Below, one piece after another: positions 55,164-63,700 of a stretch of 64,000 nucleotides of DNA. The notes under the pieces are model-generated. The model had not been told where the DNA came from and ran no database searches. It saw only the letters and a program-made list of their open reading frames with translations. The translations under genes were made by a program, and so were the position numbers. The stretch spans positions 6,206,001-6,270,000 of the forward strand of contig NZ_CP051293.1 of NCBI RefSeq assembly GCF_013170805.1. The letters are read 5' to 3'. Position 1 is the stretch's first letter; every line of letters starts with the position of its first letter. The DNA is from Mesorhizobium sp. NZP2077. Lineage in GTDB: Bacteria; Pseudomonadota; Alphaproteobacteria; Rhizobiales; Rhizobiaceae.

Positions 55164-56182
55164 TGCGGGAAATGCCGCTGATCTCCGTCGAAGGCGTCTC
55201 CAAGCAGTTCCGCTTTGCCCGAACCGCGTCCGACATACTCACGGGCAGACTTCCAGCCGCTGTCCATGCATTGAACAATGTCGACCTGGAAGTGCATCGC
55301 GGCGAGACGCTCGGCATCGTTGGCGAATCGGCCTGCGGAAAATCCACGCTGGCGCGTTGTCTCGTGCGGCTCTTGGAGCCGGACGAAGGGCTGGTGCGTT
55401 TCGACGGCAAGGATATCGGTCTGCTGCGCCCGGCGGAACGGCGCGACTTCAACCGCCGTGTTCAGATGATCTTCCAGGATCCCTACTCCTCGCTCAATCC
55501 GCGCATGTCGGTGCGACAGGTTCTGTCCGAAGCGCTGAGCGTTCATGCGATGCGGCCGAAGGCCGATATACCTGCGCGTATCACCGAGTTATTGGGCCTT
55601 GTGCGCCTCCCGGCGGACGCTGCCGACCGCTATCCGCACGAATTCTCCGGCGGGCAGCGCCAGCGCATCGGCATCGCGCGCGCTCTGGCTGTCGAGCCGG
55701 AGGTGGTGGTCGCCGACGAACTGGTCTCAGCGCTCGACGTCTCGGTCCAGGCACAAGTCATCAACCTTCTCCTGGACCTTCAGGAAAGGCTGAAGCTTAC
55801 CGTTGTTTTCGTCGCGCATGATCTCAGGCTCGTACGTCACATCTCACACCGAGTCGCGGTAATGTACCTGGGCAAAGTGGTCGAGACCGGCCCCACGGAA
55901 GCGCTGTTCGCAGGACCCCGGCATCCCTATTCGAAGGCGCTGCTCGATGCTGCGCCCGAACTCGACCCATCGCGACGGACGCGCGTTGCGGCAGCACGTG
56001 GCGAACTGCCAAATCCGCTTGACCTGCCGGCAGGATGCCTTTTCAACACGCGATGTCCGTTCGCGTTCGAGCGTTGCTTTGCCGAGCGGCCCCACCTGTC
56101 CGCCCGAGGACCGGCTCACTTTGCTGCCTGTCACCTGACTGAATTCGGCAAACAGGCGCCCGAGACATTCGCGGCACAATGA
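55163..56182 (+). CDS. Peptide ABC transporter ATP-binding protein (DppF-like)
   Basis: 339 residues. Walker A GIVGESACGKSTLARC, Q-loop MIFQDPYSSLNPRMS, signature FSGGQRQRIGIA, H-loop FVAHDLRLVRHIS and the oligopeptide extension (LPAGCLFNTRCPFAFERC). Walker B reads VVVADELVSALDVS, with Leu where Pro is usual; the catalytic Glu is kept, so function is likely. The ATG shares its A with the TGA of the preceding gene. Confidence 0.92.
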   Translation: MREMPLISVEGVSKQFRFARTASDILTGRLPAAVHALNNVDLEVHRGETLGIVGESACGKSTLARCLVRLLEPDEGLVRFDGKDIGLLRPAERRDFNRRVQMIFQDPYSSLNPRMSVRQVLSEALSVHAMRPKADIPARITELLGLVRLPADAADRYPHEFSGGQRQRIGIARALAVEPEVVVADELVSALDVSVQAQVINLLLDLQERLKLTVVFVAHDLRLVRHISHRVAVMYLGKVVETGPTEALFAGPRHPYSKALLDAAPELDPSRRTRVAAARGELPNPLDLPAGCLFNTRCPFAFERCFAERPHLSARGPAHFAACHLTEFGKQAPETFAAQ

Positions 56183-56214
56183 CCTGCTGAAATTTCCAAC
56201 CAGATGAGACGCCG

Positions 56215-57732
56215 ATGAGCTACACCGCATTCGAAGCCCAGGTCGCCAAGGTCAACGATATTTTGTGTGCCGTGAACGTGCTCGTCTGGGATTCGCGTAC
56301 CATGATGCCCTCGCTTGCGGCCGAGGCGCGCGGCAAGCAATTGGGCACGCTGGCGGCAGTCGCACGCGAAATCGCAACCAGCGACAGCATGCTGAAGGCC
56401 CTCGACGCTGCGCGCATGGAACTCACGGGAATGCCCGGCGAGCAACTTCGAAGGCGGGCGCTCAATGACGCGGCGGCCGCGATCGCCATACTCGGCCGCA
56501 TCCCGGCGCGGCTGGTGCAGGAAGCAGCAGAGCGGCGAACCGAAGGCCAGGCGGCGTGGATCAGGGCGCGTGCCGAGAACGATTTCCCTGCCTTCGCGCC
56601 GGTGCTAGAGCGAACCGTCGCGCTGCAGCGCGAGATCTGCGAGCATATCGGCTATGCCGACCATCCCTACGATGCGGCGTGCGGCACCTTCGAGCCCGAC
56701 ATAAGCTGGGCGCGGCTCAAGGGTTTGTATGCCGAACTGAAATCCGCGATCGGGCCATTGCTCCAGGCCGCGCTGCAAGCACGGCCGGCACGCGTCGATA
56801 TTCTGGAACGCACGTATCCGATCGAAAAGCAGAAAGCATTCTCGAAGACAGTGGCCACCACCATGGGGTACGACTTCGAGCGCGGCCGGCTCGACGACAC
56901 AGTTCATCCGTTCGAGATTTCCTTCACGCGTGCCGACGCGCGCATCACCGGCCGCTTCCGGGAGAATTGGCTGCCTGGCGGCCTTTTCGCCGTCTGGCAC
57001 GAGGCCGGCCACGGCATCTATGAGCAGGGCATTTCTCCTGAGTTCACGCGCTCGGTCTTCACCACTGATCTCGTCAATCTCTACGCGGTCGGCGGCACCA
57101 GCTTTGGCATGCATGAATCGCAATCACGCCTATGGGAGAACCGCGTCGGCCGCTCTCGGCGCTTCTGGGAGCAGAATTTCGGGGCTTTGCAAGCCGAGTT
57201 CCCCGACCAACTCGCCGACGTCTCGGTCACCGACTTCTGGCGCGCGGTCAATGCGCCACGTCCTAACCTGATCCGGGTGGAGGCCGACGAACTCACCTAT
57301 GACCTGCACATCATCTTGCGTTCGGAGATCGAGGCCGGATTGATGGACGGCAGCCTGCGTGTCCCTGACCTTCCGGCGATCTGGGCGGACAAGGTCCGCA
57401 GCTATCTTGGCCTCGATGTACCGACCGACACGCTGGGCGTGTTGCAGGATGTGCATTGGTCAGCAGGCATGATCGGATCGTTCCCGACCTATACGATGGG
57501 CAACATCATGTCCTCGCAACTGTTTAAGGCGGCGACCAAGATGCCAGAGGTTGAGCGCGGCCTCGATACCGGCGACTGTGCGCCGCTGAGAATGTGGCTG
57601 GGGGACCAGGTGCATCGTCACGGCCGCTCGCTGACGCCAGCCGAAATCCTGAAGGCCGCAACCGGCAAGGTGCTAGGGACCGACGACTACATCGACGATC
57701 TCCGTCGCAAGGTGGCCGAGTTGCACGCATAG
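56215..57732 (+). CDS. Carboxypeptidase Taq (M32) metallopeptidase
   Basis: 505 residues, the usual length. Zinc site HExxH in FAVWHEAGHGIYEQGIS (about residue 262) with the third Glu in FGMHESQSRLWENRVGRS. Also typical are WDSRTMMPSLAAEARG and HPFEISFTRADARITGRF. M32 enzymes remove C-terminal residues from peptides in the cytoplasm. It starts 32 bases after the transporter ATPase gene, so imported peptides can be cut directly. With the divergent M20 dipeptidase it makes a full peptide-use locus. Confidence 0.92.
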   Translation: MSYTAFEAQVAKVNDILCAVNVLVWDSRTMMPSLAAEARGKQLGTLAAVAREIATSDSMLKALDAARMELTGMPGEQLRRRALNDAAAAIAILGRIPARLVQEAAERRTEGQAAWIRARAENDFPAFAPVLERTVALQREICEHIGYADHPYDAACGTFEPDISWARLKGLYAELKSAIGPLLQAALQARPARVDILERTYPIEKQKAFSKTVATTMGYDFERGRLDDTVHPFEISFTRADARITGRFRENWLPGGLFAVWHEAGHGIYEQGISPEFTRSVFTTDLVNLYAVGGTSFGMHESQSRLWENRVGRSRRFWEQNFGALQAEFPDQLADVSVTDFWRAVNAPRPNLIRVEADELTYDLHIILRSEIEAGLMDGSLRVPDLPAIWADKVRSYLGLDVPTDTLGVLQDVHWSAGMIGSFPTYTMGNIMSSQLFKAATKMPEVERGLDTGDCAPLRMWLGDQVHRHGRSLTPAEILKAATGKVLGTDDYIDDLRRKVAELHA

Positions 57733-58045
57733 CGCTGCATGCAAGGGATGAGTTGGTCGCATTTGTCAGACGTTACGAGGAGTTTGACTGTTCGTGCTGG
57801 CGGCTCGCAATGTCCGCTCAGTGGCGCTAAATGGGCGGTGTCAGATGGGTCGTTTGAGGCGCGTAGCCGACAGGCACCTTTTGGGGCCGACAGCGGAACG
57901 TCCGCTAAAGTTTCTATGTGCAAGCCGTTCTTAGGAGCGAGCACTCTTCGATCGCTGATCGGGCGCACCGGTTATAGCCGCCACATTTAGCTAGTCGCGC
58001 CAAATCCACTAGCAAGATCAGGGGAAATGGCGGTCCCGTCCTCCG
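57733..58045. other. Gap without a supported gene
   Basis: Contains short GC-rich repeats of the kind common in rhizobial spacers (such as GGAACGTCCGCT), with no coding frame I trust. It lies between the M32 gene and a small minus-strand ORF. Confidence 0.35.
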
Positions 58046-58219
58046 TCAATCAGACCTATTTCGCGACCCCGAGTTGAGCGATTTGGCGACAGTTGCCACT
58101 TTTCCCAGGAGCTTTGAGGCTCCTTCTACCGTTACATCTGGCGCCTCTGGTGGCATCACATTGGGCTCCAAGTTCATGAGAACCTTCGCGGCGGCGATGA
58201 TCTGATTCTTTGCCTGCAT
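58046..58219 (-). CDS. Small protein of 57 residues, unrecognised
   Basis: A compact frame reads MQAKNQIIAAAKVLMNLEPN, VMPPEAPDVTVEGASKLL, GKVATVAKSLNSGSRNRSD and stops. The amphipathic pattern and absence of stops in a GC-rich frame look coding. Only GGGAAA is available as a weak ribosome site. Function unknown; no signal peptide or membrane helix. Confidence 0.5.
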   Translation of the reverse strand: MQAKNQIIAAAKVLMNLEPNVMPPEAPDVTVEGASKLLGKVATVAKSLNSGSRNRSD

Positions 58220-58358
58220 GGTTCAGTTTCCCAAAACTTCGTTGGGGTACTCAGATGTCTATTCATAGGGATTTCGATCGCTACCGCTTCGATCGTCGCC
58301 AGCCGGCCGCAACGGCTTCCGCTTCCGAGCAGAACCACCTTTCGCCTGGTTTACCAAG

Positions 58359-59384
58359 TCAGCCAGATTCCGCCACGTCGATGACGGCCTTGATCAGACC
58401 GGATTTCTGCTGCGCCCAGATCGCAATGTTGTGAGGGCTGTCGCTCAGGGTGGTGCGGTGAGTGACGAGTTGGTCAATTGGTATCTTTCGAGCACGAATC
58501 GAGGCGATGACGTGCTGGAAGTCGGTGTGCGTCGCGTTGCGACTACCGATCAGAATCATTTCCCGCTTGTGGAATTCGGGGTCGGAGAAGCTGACCTCGT
58601 CCTTGATGACACTGACCAATATCATGGCTCCGCCATGGGCCACGTAGCTGAACGCGGCTTGGATCGAGGCCTTGCTGCCCGTCGCATCGAAGACGAGGTC
58701 AAAACCGTCACCATCGGTTCGCTCCCGCACCAGCTCGACAGGTGAGGCCGAAGCATTGTCGATGACAGGAAACCCGAGTTGACCTTCGGCGAAGTCGAGC
58801 CGTTCCCTGCTCATGTCCATGATCGTCACCGCTTGGCCAGCAAGACGGGCAAACAATGCCGTACCCAAGCCGATAGGCCCGGCGCCGATGACCAGCGTAC
58901 GGTCGCCAGCAGCAAGCCTGGAGCGCCTCACTGCGTGGGCACCGATCGCCAGAAATTCGACAGCTGCCGCGTCAATGAGTGACAGTCCTGTGGCCGGGTA
59001 AAGGTTGCCAGCAGGCACCAACAATTGTTCACACATGCCGCCGTCGCGATGAACGCCCAACACTTCTATCGACACGCAGCAATTCGGCTTGTCGTGACGG
59101 CACGCAATGCATCTGCCGCAGGCGAGATAGGGATTTACGACGACCCGTTCTCCGAGCTCGATAGCGACGCCTTCGCCGACAGCGGCCACGGTGCCGGAGA
59201 GTTCATGCCCCATTATGCGCGGATAGGCGAGGTAGGGATGCTTGCCCTCAAATATATGGTAGTCCGTGCCACAGATGCCGACATGGCTGATGTTGATCAA
59301 CGCCCATCCGGCTTCCGGCCGGCCTGGAGCCGGGCGATGTTCGAAGCTCAATTCGCCGGGCTTTCGGCACACGAGCGCTTTCAT
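58359..59384 (-). CDS. Zinc-dependent alcohol/polyol dehydrogenase
   Basis: 341 residues of the medium-chain family. Catalytic zinc: Cys38 in VGICGTDYH and GHE (60-61). Structural zinc: CGRCIACRHDKPNCC (Cys 89, 92, 95 and 102 or 103). NAD motif LVIGAGPIGLGTALFARLAG. This pattern fits sugar-acid or polyol dehydrogenases (L-idonate, sorbitol, galactonate type). ATG at 59384 has AGGAAG at good spacing. It follows the sugar-binding-protein gene after a terminator-like hairpin and should oxidise the imported sugar or polyol. Confidence 0.88.
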   Translation of the reverse strand: MKALVCRKPGELSFEHRPAPGRPEAGWALINISHVGICGTDYHIFEGKHPYLAYPRIMGHELSGTVAAVGEGVAIELGERVVVNPYLACGRCIACRHDKPNCCVSIEVLGVHRDGGMCEQLLVPAGNLYPATGLSLIDAAAVEFLAIGAHAVRRSRLAAGDRTLVIGAGPIGLGTALFARLAGQAVTIMDMSRERLDFAEGQLGFPVIDNASASPVELVRERTDGDGFDLVFDATGSKASIQAAFSYVAHGGAMILVSVIKDEVSFSDPEFHKREMILIGSRNATHTDFQHVIASIRARKIPIDQLVTHRTTLSDSPHNIAIWAQQKSGLIKAVIDVAESG

Positions 59385-59409
59385 GTGGACCATCTTCCTG
59401 AAATGCTTC

Positions 59410-59442
59410 AAAAAGAACCCGGCGGCTGAGATGACCGCCGGG
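59410..59442 (-). terminator. Intrinsic terminator/attenuator between binding-protein and dehydrogenase genes
   Basis: On the minus strand CCCGGCGG-TCATCTCAG-CCGCCGGG forms eight pairs and is followed by TTCTTTTTG. It lies 16 bases past the binding-protein stop and before the dehydrogenase start, so it probably lowers dehydrogenase expression rather than ending the operon fully. Confidence 0.72.
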
Positions 59443-59457
59443 CCAAGGTGTGGGAGT

Positions 59458-60378
59458 CTATTCGAAGTCCTTGACGTTCTTCAGCGTCACGAGACCGGCG
59501 CCGGTATCGACATTGGCCTCCACCTTTTCCCCGCGGATCGCCTTGACGACAGTGTCGATGCCAAGCTCGCCCATTTTTGCCGGAAATTGTGCAACGCTGG
59601 CATCTTCTGCGCCTGACTTGATCGCTTCGATCTCACCACAGCAGGCGTCGAAGCCGACCAGGATGATCTTGTCGTTGGCTATGCCGGCATTGCTGATCGA
59701 CTTGACCGCTCCAGGAATTGGCGGGCCGCAGGCCGAGTAAATCGCCTTGAGATCGGGATTGGCGGTCAGAATATCTTCGGTGACCGAGGTTCCAAGCTCA
59801 AGCGTGCAGTTGGTGGCGCCCTTGCCAACGACCTCGACCTTGACGTCGCCGAGGCCCTCCATCATGCCGGTGACCCGATCGTCCAGCGCCGGCACTCCGG
59901 GCACACCTTGCAGGATGCCGATCTTGTCGCCGCTCTTGAGCACGGTCTTCAGATACTCTCCGGCGATCTTGCCGCCGTTGAGGTTATTGGTCGAAACAAG
60001 CGCCGTCTGGCCCTTCCAGTTCGGGATGCTGTTGTCGACGAGAACGACCTTGATGCCGGCAGCGACCGCCTTGTCCAGCGCCGGGGCAACGGTCGGATCG
60101 ACCGGGGTGATTGCCAGCCCCTTGACCCCTTGCGTGATCATGGATTCGATCAGCGCGATCTGCCCCTCGATGTCGGTCGCCGCCTGCCCTTGGCCGGTGA
60201 CCAGCTCGATTTCGGGGTGGGCGGCCGCGTATTTCTTGGCGGCATCCTCCATGGTCGAGTAGAACGGCACCGGGAATTTCGTAATCAGGCCGATCTTGAT
60301 CTTGTCGGCGGCAGAAGCGGGCATCGCGAACGCAATGGCGATCGCCAGCCCAGCGAACAGTTTTCGGTTCATTGGCAT
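59458..60378 (-). CDS. Sugar ABC transporter substrate-binding protein (ribose/fructose type)
   Basis: 306 residues. Signal peptide MPMNRKLFAGLAIAIAFAMP up to ASA; then KIGLITKFPVPFYSTMEDAA, GVKGLAITPVDPTVAPALDK and KVVLVDNSIPNWKGQTAL, the type I periplasmic fold of RbsB/FrcB proteins. Third gene of the minus-strand operon, 88 bases after the ATPase gene. Ligand: a monosaccharide or polyol, not further defined. Confidence 0.9.
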   Translation of the reverse strand: MPMNRKLFAGLAIAIAFAMPASAADKIKIGLITKFPVPFYSTMEDAAKKYAAAHPEIELVTGQGQAATDIEGQIALIESMITQGVKGLAITPVDPTVAPALDKAVAAGIKVVLVDNSIPNWKGQTALVSTNNLNGGKIAGEYLKTVLKSGDKIGILQGVPGVPALDDRVTGMMEGLGDVKVEVVGKGATNCTLELGTSVTEDILTANPDLKAIYSACGPPIPGAVKSISNAGIANDKIILVGFDACCGEIEAIKSGAEDASVAQFPAKMGELGIDTVVKAIRGEKVEANVDTGAGLVTLKNVKDFE

Positions 60379-60466
60379 TCCATTCCTCCCTTGGAATTGA
60401 GGCGTCTTCCGGCGGAAGTCGCTTCAGGTATTTGCGGACCGGAACGGCCCCCAAATTTCGAGCGAG

Positions 60467-61252
60467 TCAGGCTCCAACGATCATGGAAACCAGCTCCTGC
60501 TTGTTGTCCTTGGTTGGTACGAGTTCACCGACCTTGCGTCCCTGGCGAAGCACCACGGCGCGATCGGCAAGCTCGACGACATGTTCCATATTGTGGGTGA
60601 TGAGGATGACGGCGTTGCCCTGGTCACGTAGGGCAGCAACGAGGTTGAGCACTTGCCGCGATTCACGCAGGCCAAGTGCGGCGGTCGGCTCGTCGAGGAT
60701 CACGACCTTGCGGGCAAAAACGGTCGACCGCGCCACGGCAATGGCTTGTCTCTGTCCACCCGACATCATGGCAACGACGGCGTCCAACCGCGGCAACGTT
60801 ACCTTGAGGTTTGCCAGCAAAAGGCGTGTGTCGGCATCCATCTTGCGCTGTTGAAGAAATCGCAGGCCGCGCGGGAGCCATTGCGGCCAGGCCAGTTCGC
60901 GACCGGCAAAGAAGTTCTGTCCAGGCGTCAGATTGTCGAACAGCGCAAGGTCCTGGTAGACGGTCTCGATGCCGGCGAAGCGCGCATCCGCGGGGGAGCG
61001 TATCTGCGTTGGCGCACCGTCCAGAAGGATCGCGCCGGCATCGAGTTGGTGCACCCCGCTGATGCATTTCGTCAGTGTCGACTTGCCGGCGCCATTGTCA
61101 CCGAGAAGTCCGAGGATCTCGCCGCGTCGGACCTCGACGCTGACATCGTCCAGCGCCACAACCGAGCCGAAACGCTTGGTAGCACCGCGCACCGCCAGCA
61201 CAGGATGATCCGTGGCGGCTGGATGATCGACGCTGGCCACATCGGGGCTCAT
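60467..61252 (-). CDS. Sugar ABC transporter ATP-binding protein (FrcA-like, single domain)
   Basis: 261 residues, half the length of RbsA, as in the rhizobial fructose (Frc) system. Walker A GLLGDNGAGKSTLTKC, signature MMSGGQRQAIAVAR, Walker B KVVILDEPTAALGLRE, H-loop ILITHNMEHV. The ATG at 61252 overlaps the permease stop, which rules out a much longer Arg-rich open frame upstream. It would work as a homodimer. Confidence 0.92.
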   Translation of the reverse strand: MSPDVASVDHPAATDHPVLAVRGATKRFGSVVALDDVSVEVRRGEILGLLGDNGAGKSTLTKCISGVHQLDAGAILLDGAPTQIRSPADARFAGIETVYQDLALFDNLTPGQNFFAGRELAWPQWLPRGLRFLQQRKMDADTRLLLANLKVTLPRLDAVVAMMSGGQRQAIAVARSTVFARKVVILDEPTAALGLRESRQVLNLVAALRDQGNAVILITHNMEHVVELADRAVVLRQGRKVGELVPTKDNKQELVSMIVGA

Positions 61253-62301
61253 GACTGCCTCCCGGCCTGCATGACGCGCACACGCCCTTCGAGATAGTTG
61301 CGCAGCACGTCGGATTCGACAGCTATGACGATGACAACGCCGATGACGATGAGCTGGAAGAAGACGTTGACGTTGAGCAGGTTGAGCGCGTTGCGGATGA
61401 CGCCGATCATGATGGCACCGATCAAGGCATGGCCAAGATGGCCGCGGCCGCCGAGAAAACTGGCACCGCCAATGATCACCGCTGCGATCGTATCCAGTTC
61501 CAGCAGATTGCCGAACAAGGGCGAACCGGCGTCGGTGCGGCCGGCAAGGATGACGGATCCGATGCCCGCGCACAGCCCCGATATCACATAGACCGAAACC
61601 AGGACCCAGGAGACGGGAATGCCCATGCGCACGGCAGCGTCGGGCCGGCCGCCGACGGCATAGATCCAGCGCCCCCAGACCATCGTCTTCGCCATGACAA
61701 AAAGAACCGCGGCAACGCCGGCCACCACAAAAACCGATCCCGGCAGACCCCAAACCGCCTCGCGGCCGAGTGCGTCGATCGAATCTGGCATGCCAGGGAT
61801 GGCGCGCCCATCGGCCAATTGCAGCGCCAGACCCTTAGCGATGCTCAACGTCGCCAGCGTGATGATGAAGGGATGCGGCAACCGGCCGAAGACATAGAAA
61901 AGCCCGTTGATAGCGCCGACCGCCGCACCGCAGCCAACCATCACCGCGATGACCACGACGGCGGGAGCGCCGGCGTGAAAGCTGAGCGCCCCGACGACGG
62001 AAGCCAGTGCGACGTTCGAGCCGACCGAGAGATCGATCCCGCGTGTGAGGATGACCAGATGCTGTCCCATCGCCACAACCGAGATGACGGCGGTCTGGGC
62101 GAGGATGTTGCTGAGGTTGCGCCCTGTCAGGAAATAGGGTGACAGAAAACTGAGAACGACGATCAGCAGCGCCAGGATGACGACCGGACCAGCGCTCAGC
62201 AAGGCCAGACCGAGCGCAAGGCCGGGAACGGCTTCCTGCTTCCTAGGCTCCGGCAATGCGGCCTCACCGGCAGTGGTGCCGGTGTTTCCCGATTCAGGCA
62301 A
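61249..62301 (-). CDS. Sugar ABC transporter permease (RbsC/FrcC-like)
   Basis: 350 residues with about nine helices; LTRGIDLSVGSNVALASVVG and GVIRNALNLLNVNVFFQLIV are typical of the BPD_transp_2 family. I start at a TTG (62301) because GGGGAGGGG lies five bases upstream and because the open frame to 62406 would run through the operator at 62372-62424. First gene of the operon. Confidence 0.88.
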   Translation of the reverse strand: MPESGNTGTTAGEAALPEPRKQEAVPGLALGLALLSAGPVVILALLIVVLSFLSPYFLTGRNLSNILAQTAVISVVAMGQHLVILTRGIDLSVGSNVALASVVGALSFHAGAPAVVVIAVMVGCGAAVGAINGLFYVFGRLPHPFIITLATLSIAKGLALQLADGRAIPGMPDSIDALGREAVWGLPGSVFVVAGVAAVLFVMAKTMVWGRWIYAVGGRPDAAVRMGIPVSWVLVSVYVISGLCAGIGSVILAGRTDAGSPLFGNLLELDTIAAVIIGGASFLGGRGHLGHALIGAIMIGVIRNALNLLNVNVFFQLIVIGVVIVIAVESDVLRNYLEGRVRVMQAGRQS

Positions 62302-62371
62302 AGTTCCCCTCCCCGCCGAAAACTCGTGCGAGCCCTCGTCCTCAAAACTTTTGCTGTATTTCAGTTTCCTC

Positions 62372-62424
62372 TTATCGATAAAAAACAACCGCCATCGCTT
62401 GGTCAAGTTGTTTTTTATGGATAA
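62372..62424. promoter_or_regulatory. Inverted-repeat operator between sugar operon and GntR gene
   Basis: TTATCGATAAAAAACAAC (62372-62389) and GTTGTTTTTTATGGATAA (62407-62424) are inverted copies with 17 of 18 matches and a 17-base spacer. Each arm also has its own small palindrome (TTATCGATAA). It is centred between the two divergent genes, so one protein could shut off both. Confidence 0.75.
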
Positions 62425-62469
62425 AGTTCATGCTAGAAAGGACAAGGTGTTTGCTCAGAGGAAGATCCG

Positions 62470-63366
62470 ATGCGAACCGACACTGTGTACAAGAAGGCCT
62501 TCAACCGCGCCGCCACCATGCTGCGGGATGGACAATTGACCGGGGAGCTCCCTTCCGAAAATGAGCTGAGACGGCGGATAGGCGTGAGCCGCACAACCGT
62601 TCGAAAGGTTCTGGGAGAACTTGCCGGCCGCGAACTCGTCGCCGAGCACGGCGGCGTCCGGACTGCAGGCCGCGCGGTTGAGGATAGCGACTACTATCCC
62701 GACGCCGAAACAACGTCGCGGGCCAACCATGTCGAACAGCAGTTCATGGAGTGGATGCTGCGGGGTGACACCAGGCCCGGCACCAGCATCAACGAGCTCG
62801 AACTCGCGCGGCAATTCGGTGTTGCGACCAACGGAATTCGCGAGTTTCTGATCCGGTTCAGCCGATTTGGGCTGCTCGAGAAAAGGCCGAATACAGGCTG
62901 GCTTTTCAAGGGCTTCACGGAGGATTTCGCTCTTGAGCTGTTCGAGATCCGGGTGATGTTCGAGCTGCGCTCGGCGCATCTGTTTTCACGGCAACCCGAC
63001 ACGTCTCCCCTGTGGGACAAGCTCGCCGCGCTCAAGGTTGCACATACCGAACTGCTGAAGCGGATTGAAAGCCGCTATCAGGACTTCTCCGGTCTCGACA
63101 ACCGGTTTCATCGGCTCATAAACGAGGCCTCGCCGAACCGCTTCATCGACGACTTCTACGACATCATCAGCTTCATTTTTCACTACCACTATCAGTGGAA
63201 CAAGCATGACGAACTGCAGCGCAACCAGGCGGCGATCATCGAGCATCTCGCTTACATCGATGCACTCGAAAGCCGCGATCCTGACCGAATTAAGCGGGCC
63301 TGCCGAGCGCATCTGGCTTCGGCAAGATCAACGCTGATGCGTTCGCTGATTGGAGTTGATGAATAA
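62470..63366 (+). CDS. GntR-family regulator with two winged-helix domains and an FCD domain
   Basis: 298 residues. First wHTH about 5-68: FNRAATMLRDGQLTGELPSE, RRIGVSRTTVRKVLGELAGR. Second about 87-150: VEQQFMEWMLRGDTRPGTSI, LARQFGVATNGIREFLIRFS, LLEKRPNTGWLFKGF. FCD-type helices follow (LFEIRVMFELRSAHLF, LDNRFHRLINEASPNRFIDD with metal-type His). Ordinary FadR-like members have one wHTH, so the double form is unusual. Divergent from the sugar operon and likely the protein that binds 62372-62424. ATG at 62470 has GAGGAAG upstream. Confidence 0.87.
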   Translation: MRTDTVYKKAFNRAATMLRDGQLTGELPSENELRRRIGVSRTTVRKVLGELAGRELVAEHGGVRTAGRAVEDSDYYPDAETTSRANHVEQQFMEWMLRGDTRPGTSINELELARQFGVATNGIREFLIRFSRFGLLEKRPNTGWLFKGFTEDFALELFEIRVMFELRSAHLFSRQPDTSPLWDKLAALKVAHTELLKRIESRYQDFSGLDNRFHRLINEASPNRFIDDFYDIISFIFHYHYQWNKHDELQRNQAAIIEHLAYIDALESRDPDRIKRACRAHLASARSTLMRSLIGVDE

Positions 63367-63378
63367 CCGATCGACCGG

Positions 63379-63397
63379 CGCCCCCTTTGGGAGGGCG
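63379..63397. terminator. Stem-loop between GntR gene and ABC ATPase remnant
   Basis: CGCCCCC-TTTGG-GAGGGCG pairs over seven positions, 12 bases past the GntR stop. No T run, so possibly shared by the two convergent genes as a weak stop. Confidence 0.35.
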
Positions 63398-63428
63398 TCG
63401 AGGTTGAAAGCGCCCTGGCGCCCATGCC

Positions 63429-63580
63429 CTAAAGATCGATGCGCTGCTCGCTGGCGGGATCGAACAGGTTGACGCTCGCCGGACCGACGGCAAGGAACAT
63501 CGGCTCGTTTCGCCGGCCTGCAAACCTGGGAGGCAGGCGGGCGATGATCGACTGTTCACCAACCTGCACCGTCACCATTG
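63429..63580 (-). pseudogene. C-terminal tail of a MalK/UgpC-type sugar ABC ATPase, cut by an IS
   Basis: Reads VTVQVGEQSIIARLPPRFAG, RRNEPMFLAVGPASVNLFD and PASEQRIDL before the stop at 63429, which is the normal end of the TOBE domain of such ATPases. The rest of the gene is absent; the sequence turns into IS701-type DNA around 63583. So an insertion has split or truncated the gene, and its main part may lie beyond the right end of the element. Confidence 0.68.
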
Positions 63581-63700
63581 AATGAGGCGCAAAGCTTCCC
63601 TAGCACTACTTTGGCATTTTTTTGGTTCTGGGAGCGTTTGAGGATTCCCAAGAGCGGTTTTGCGTGATTCATGAGAGGTCGGCTGTTGGAGGGGCCGGCC

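Noticed and set aside
61252..61753. N-terminal extension of the sugar ABC ATPase frame
   Set aside because: Arg/His-rich and overlaps the permease gene; the ATGA overlap at 61252 gives the family's normal length.
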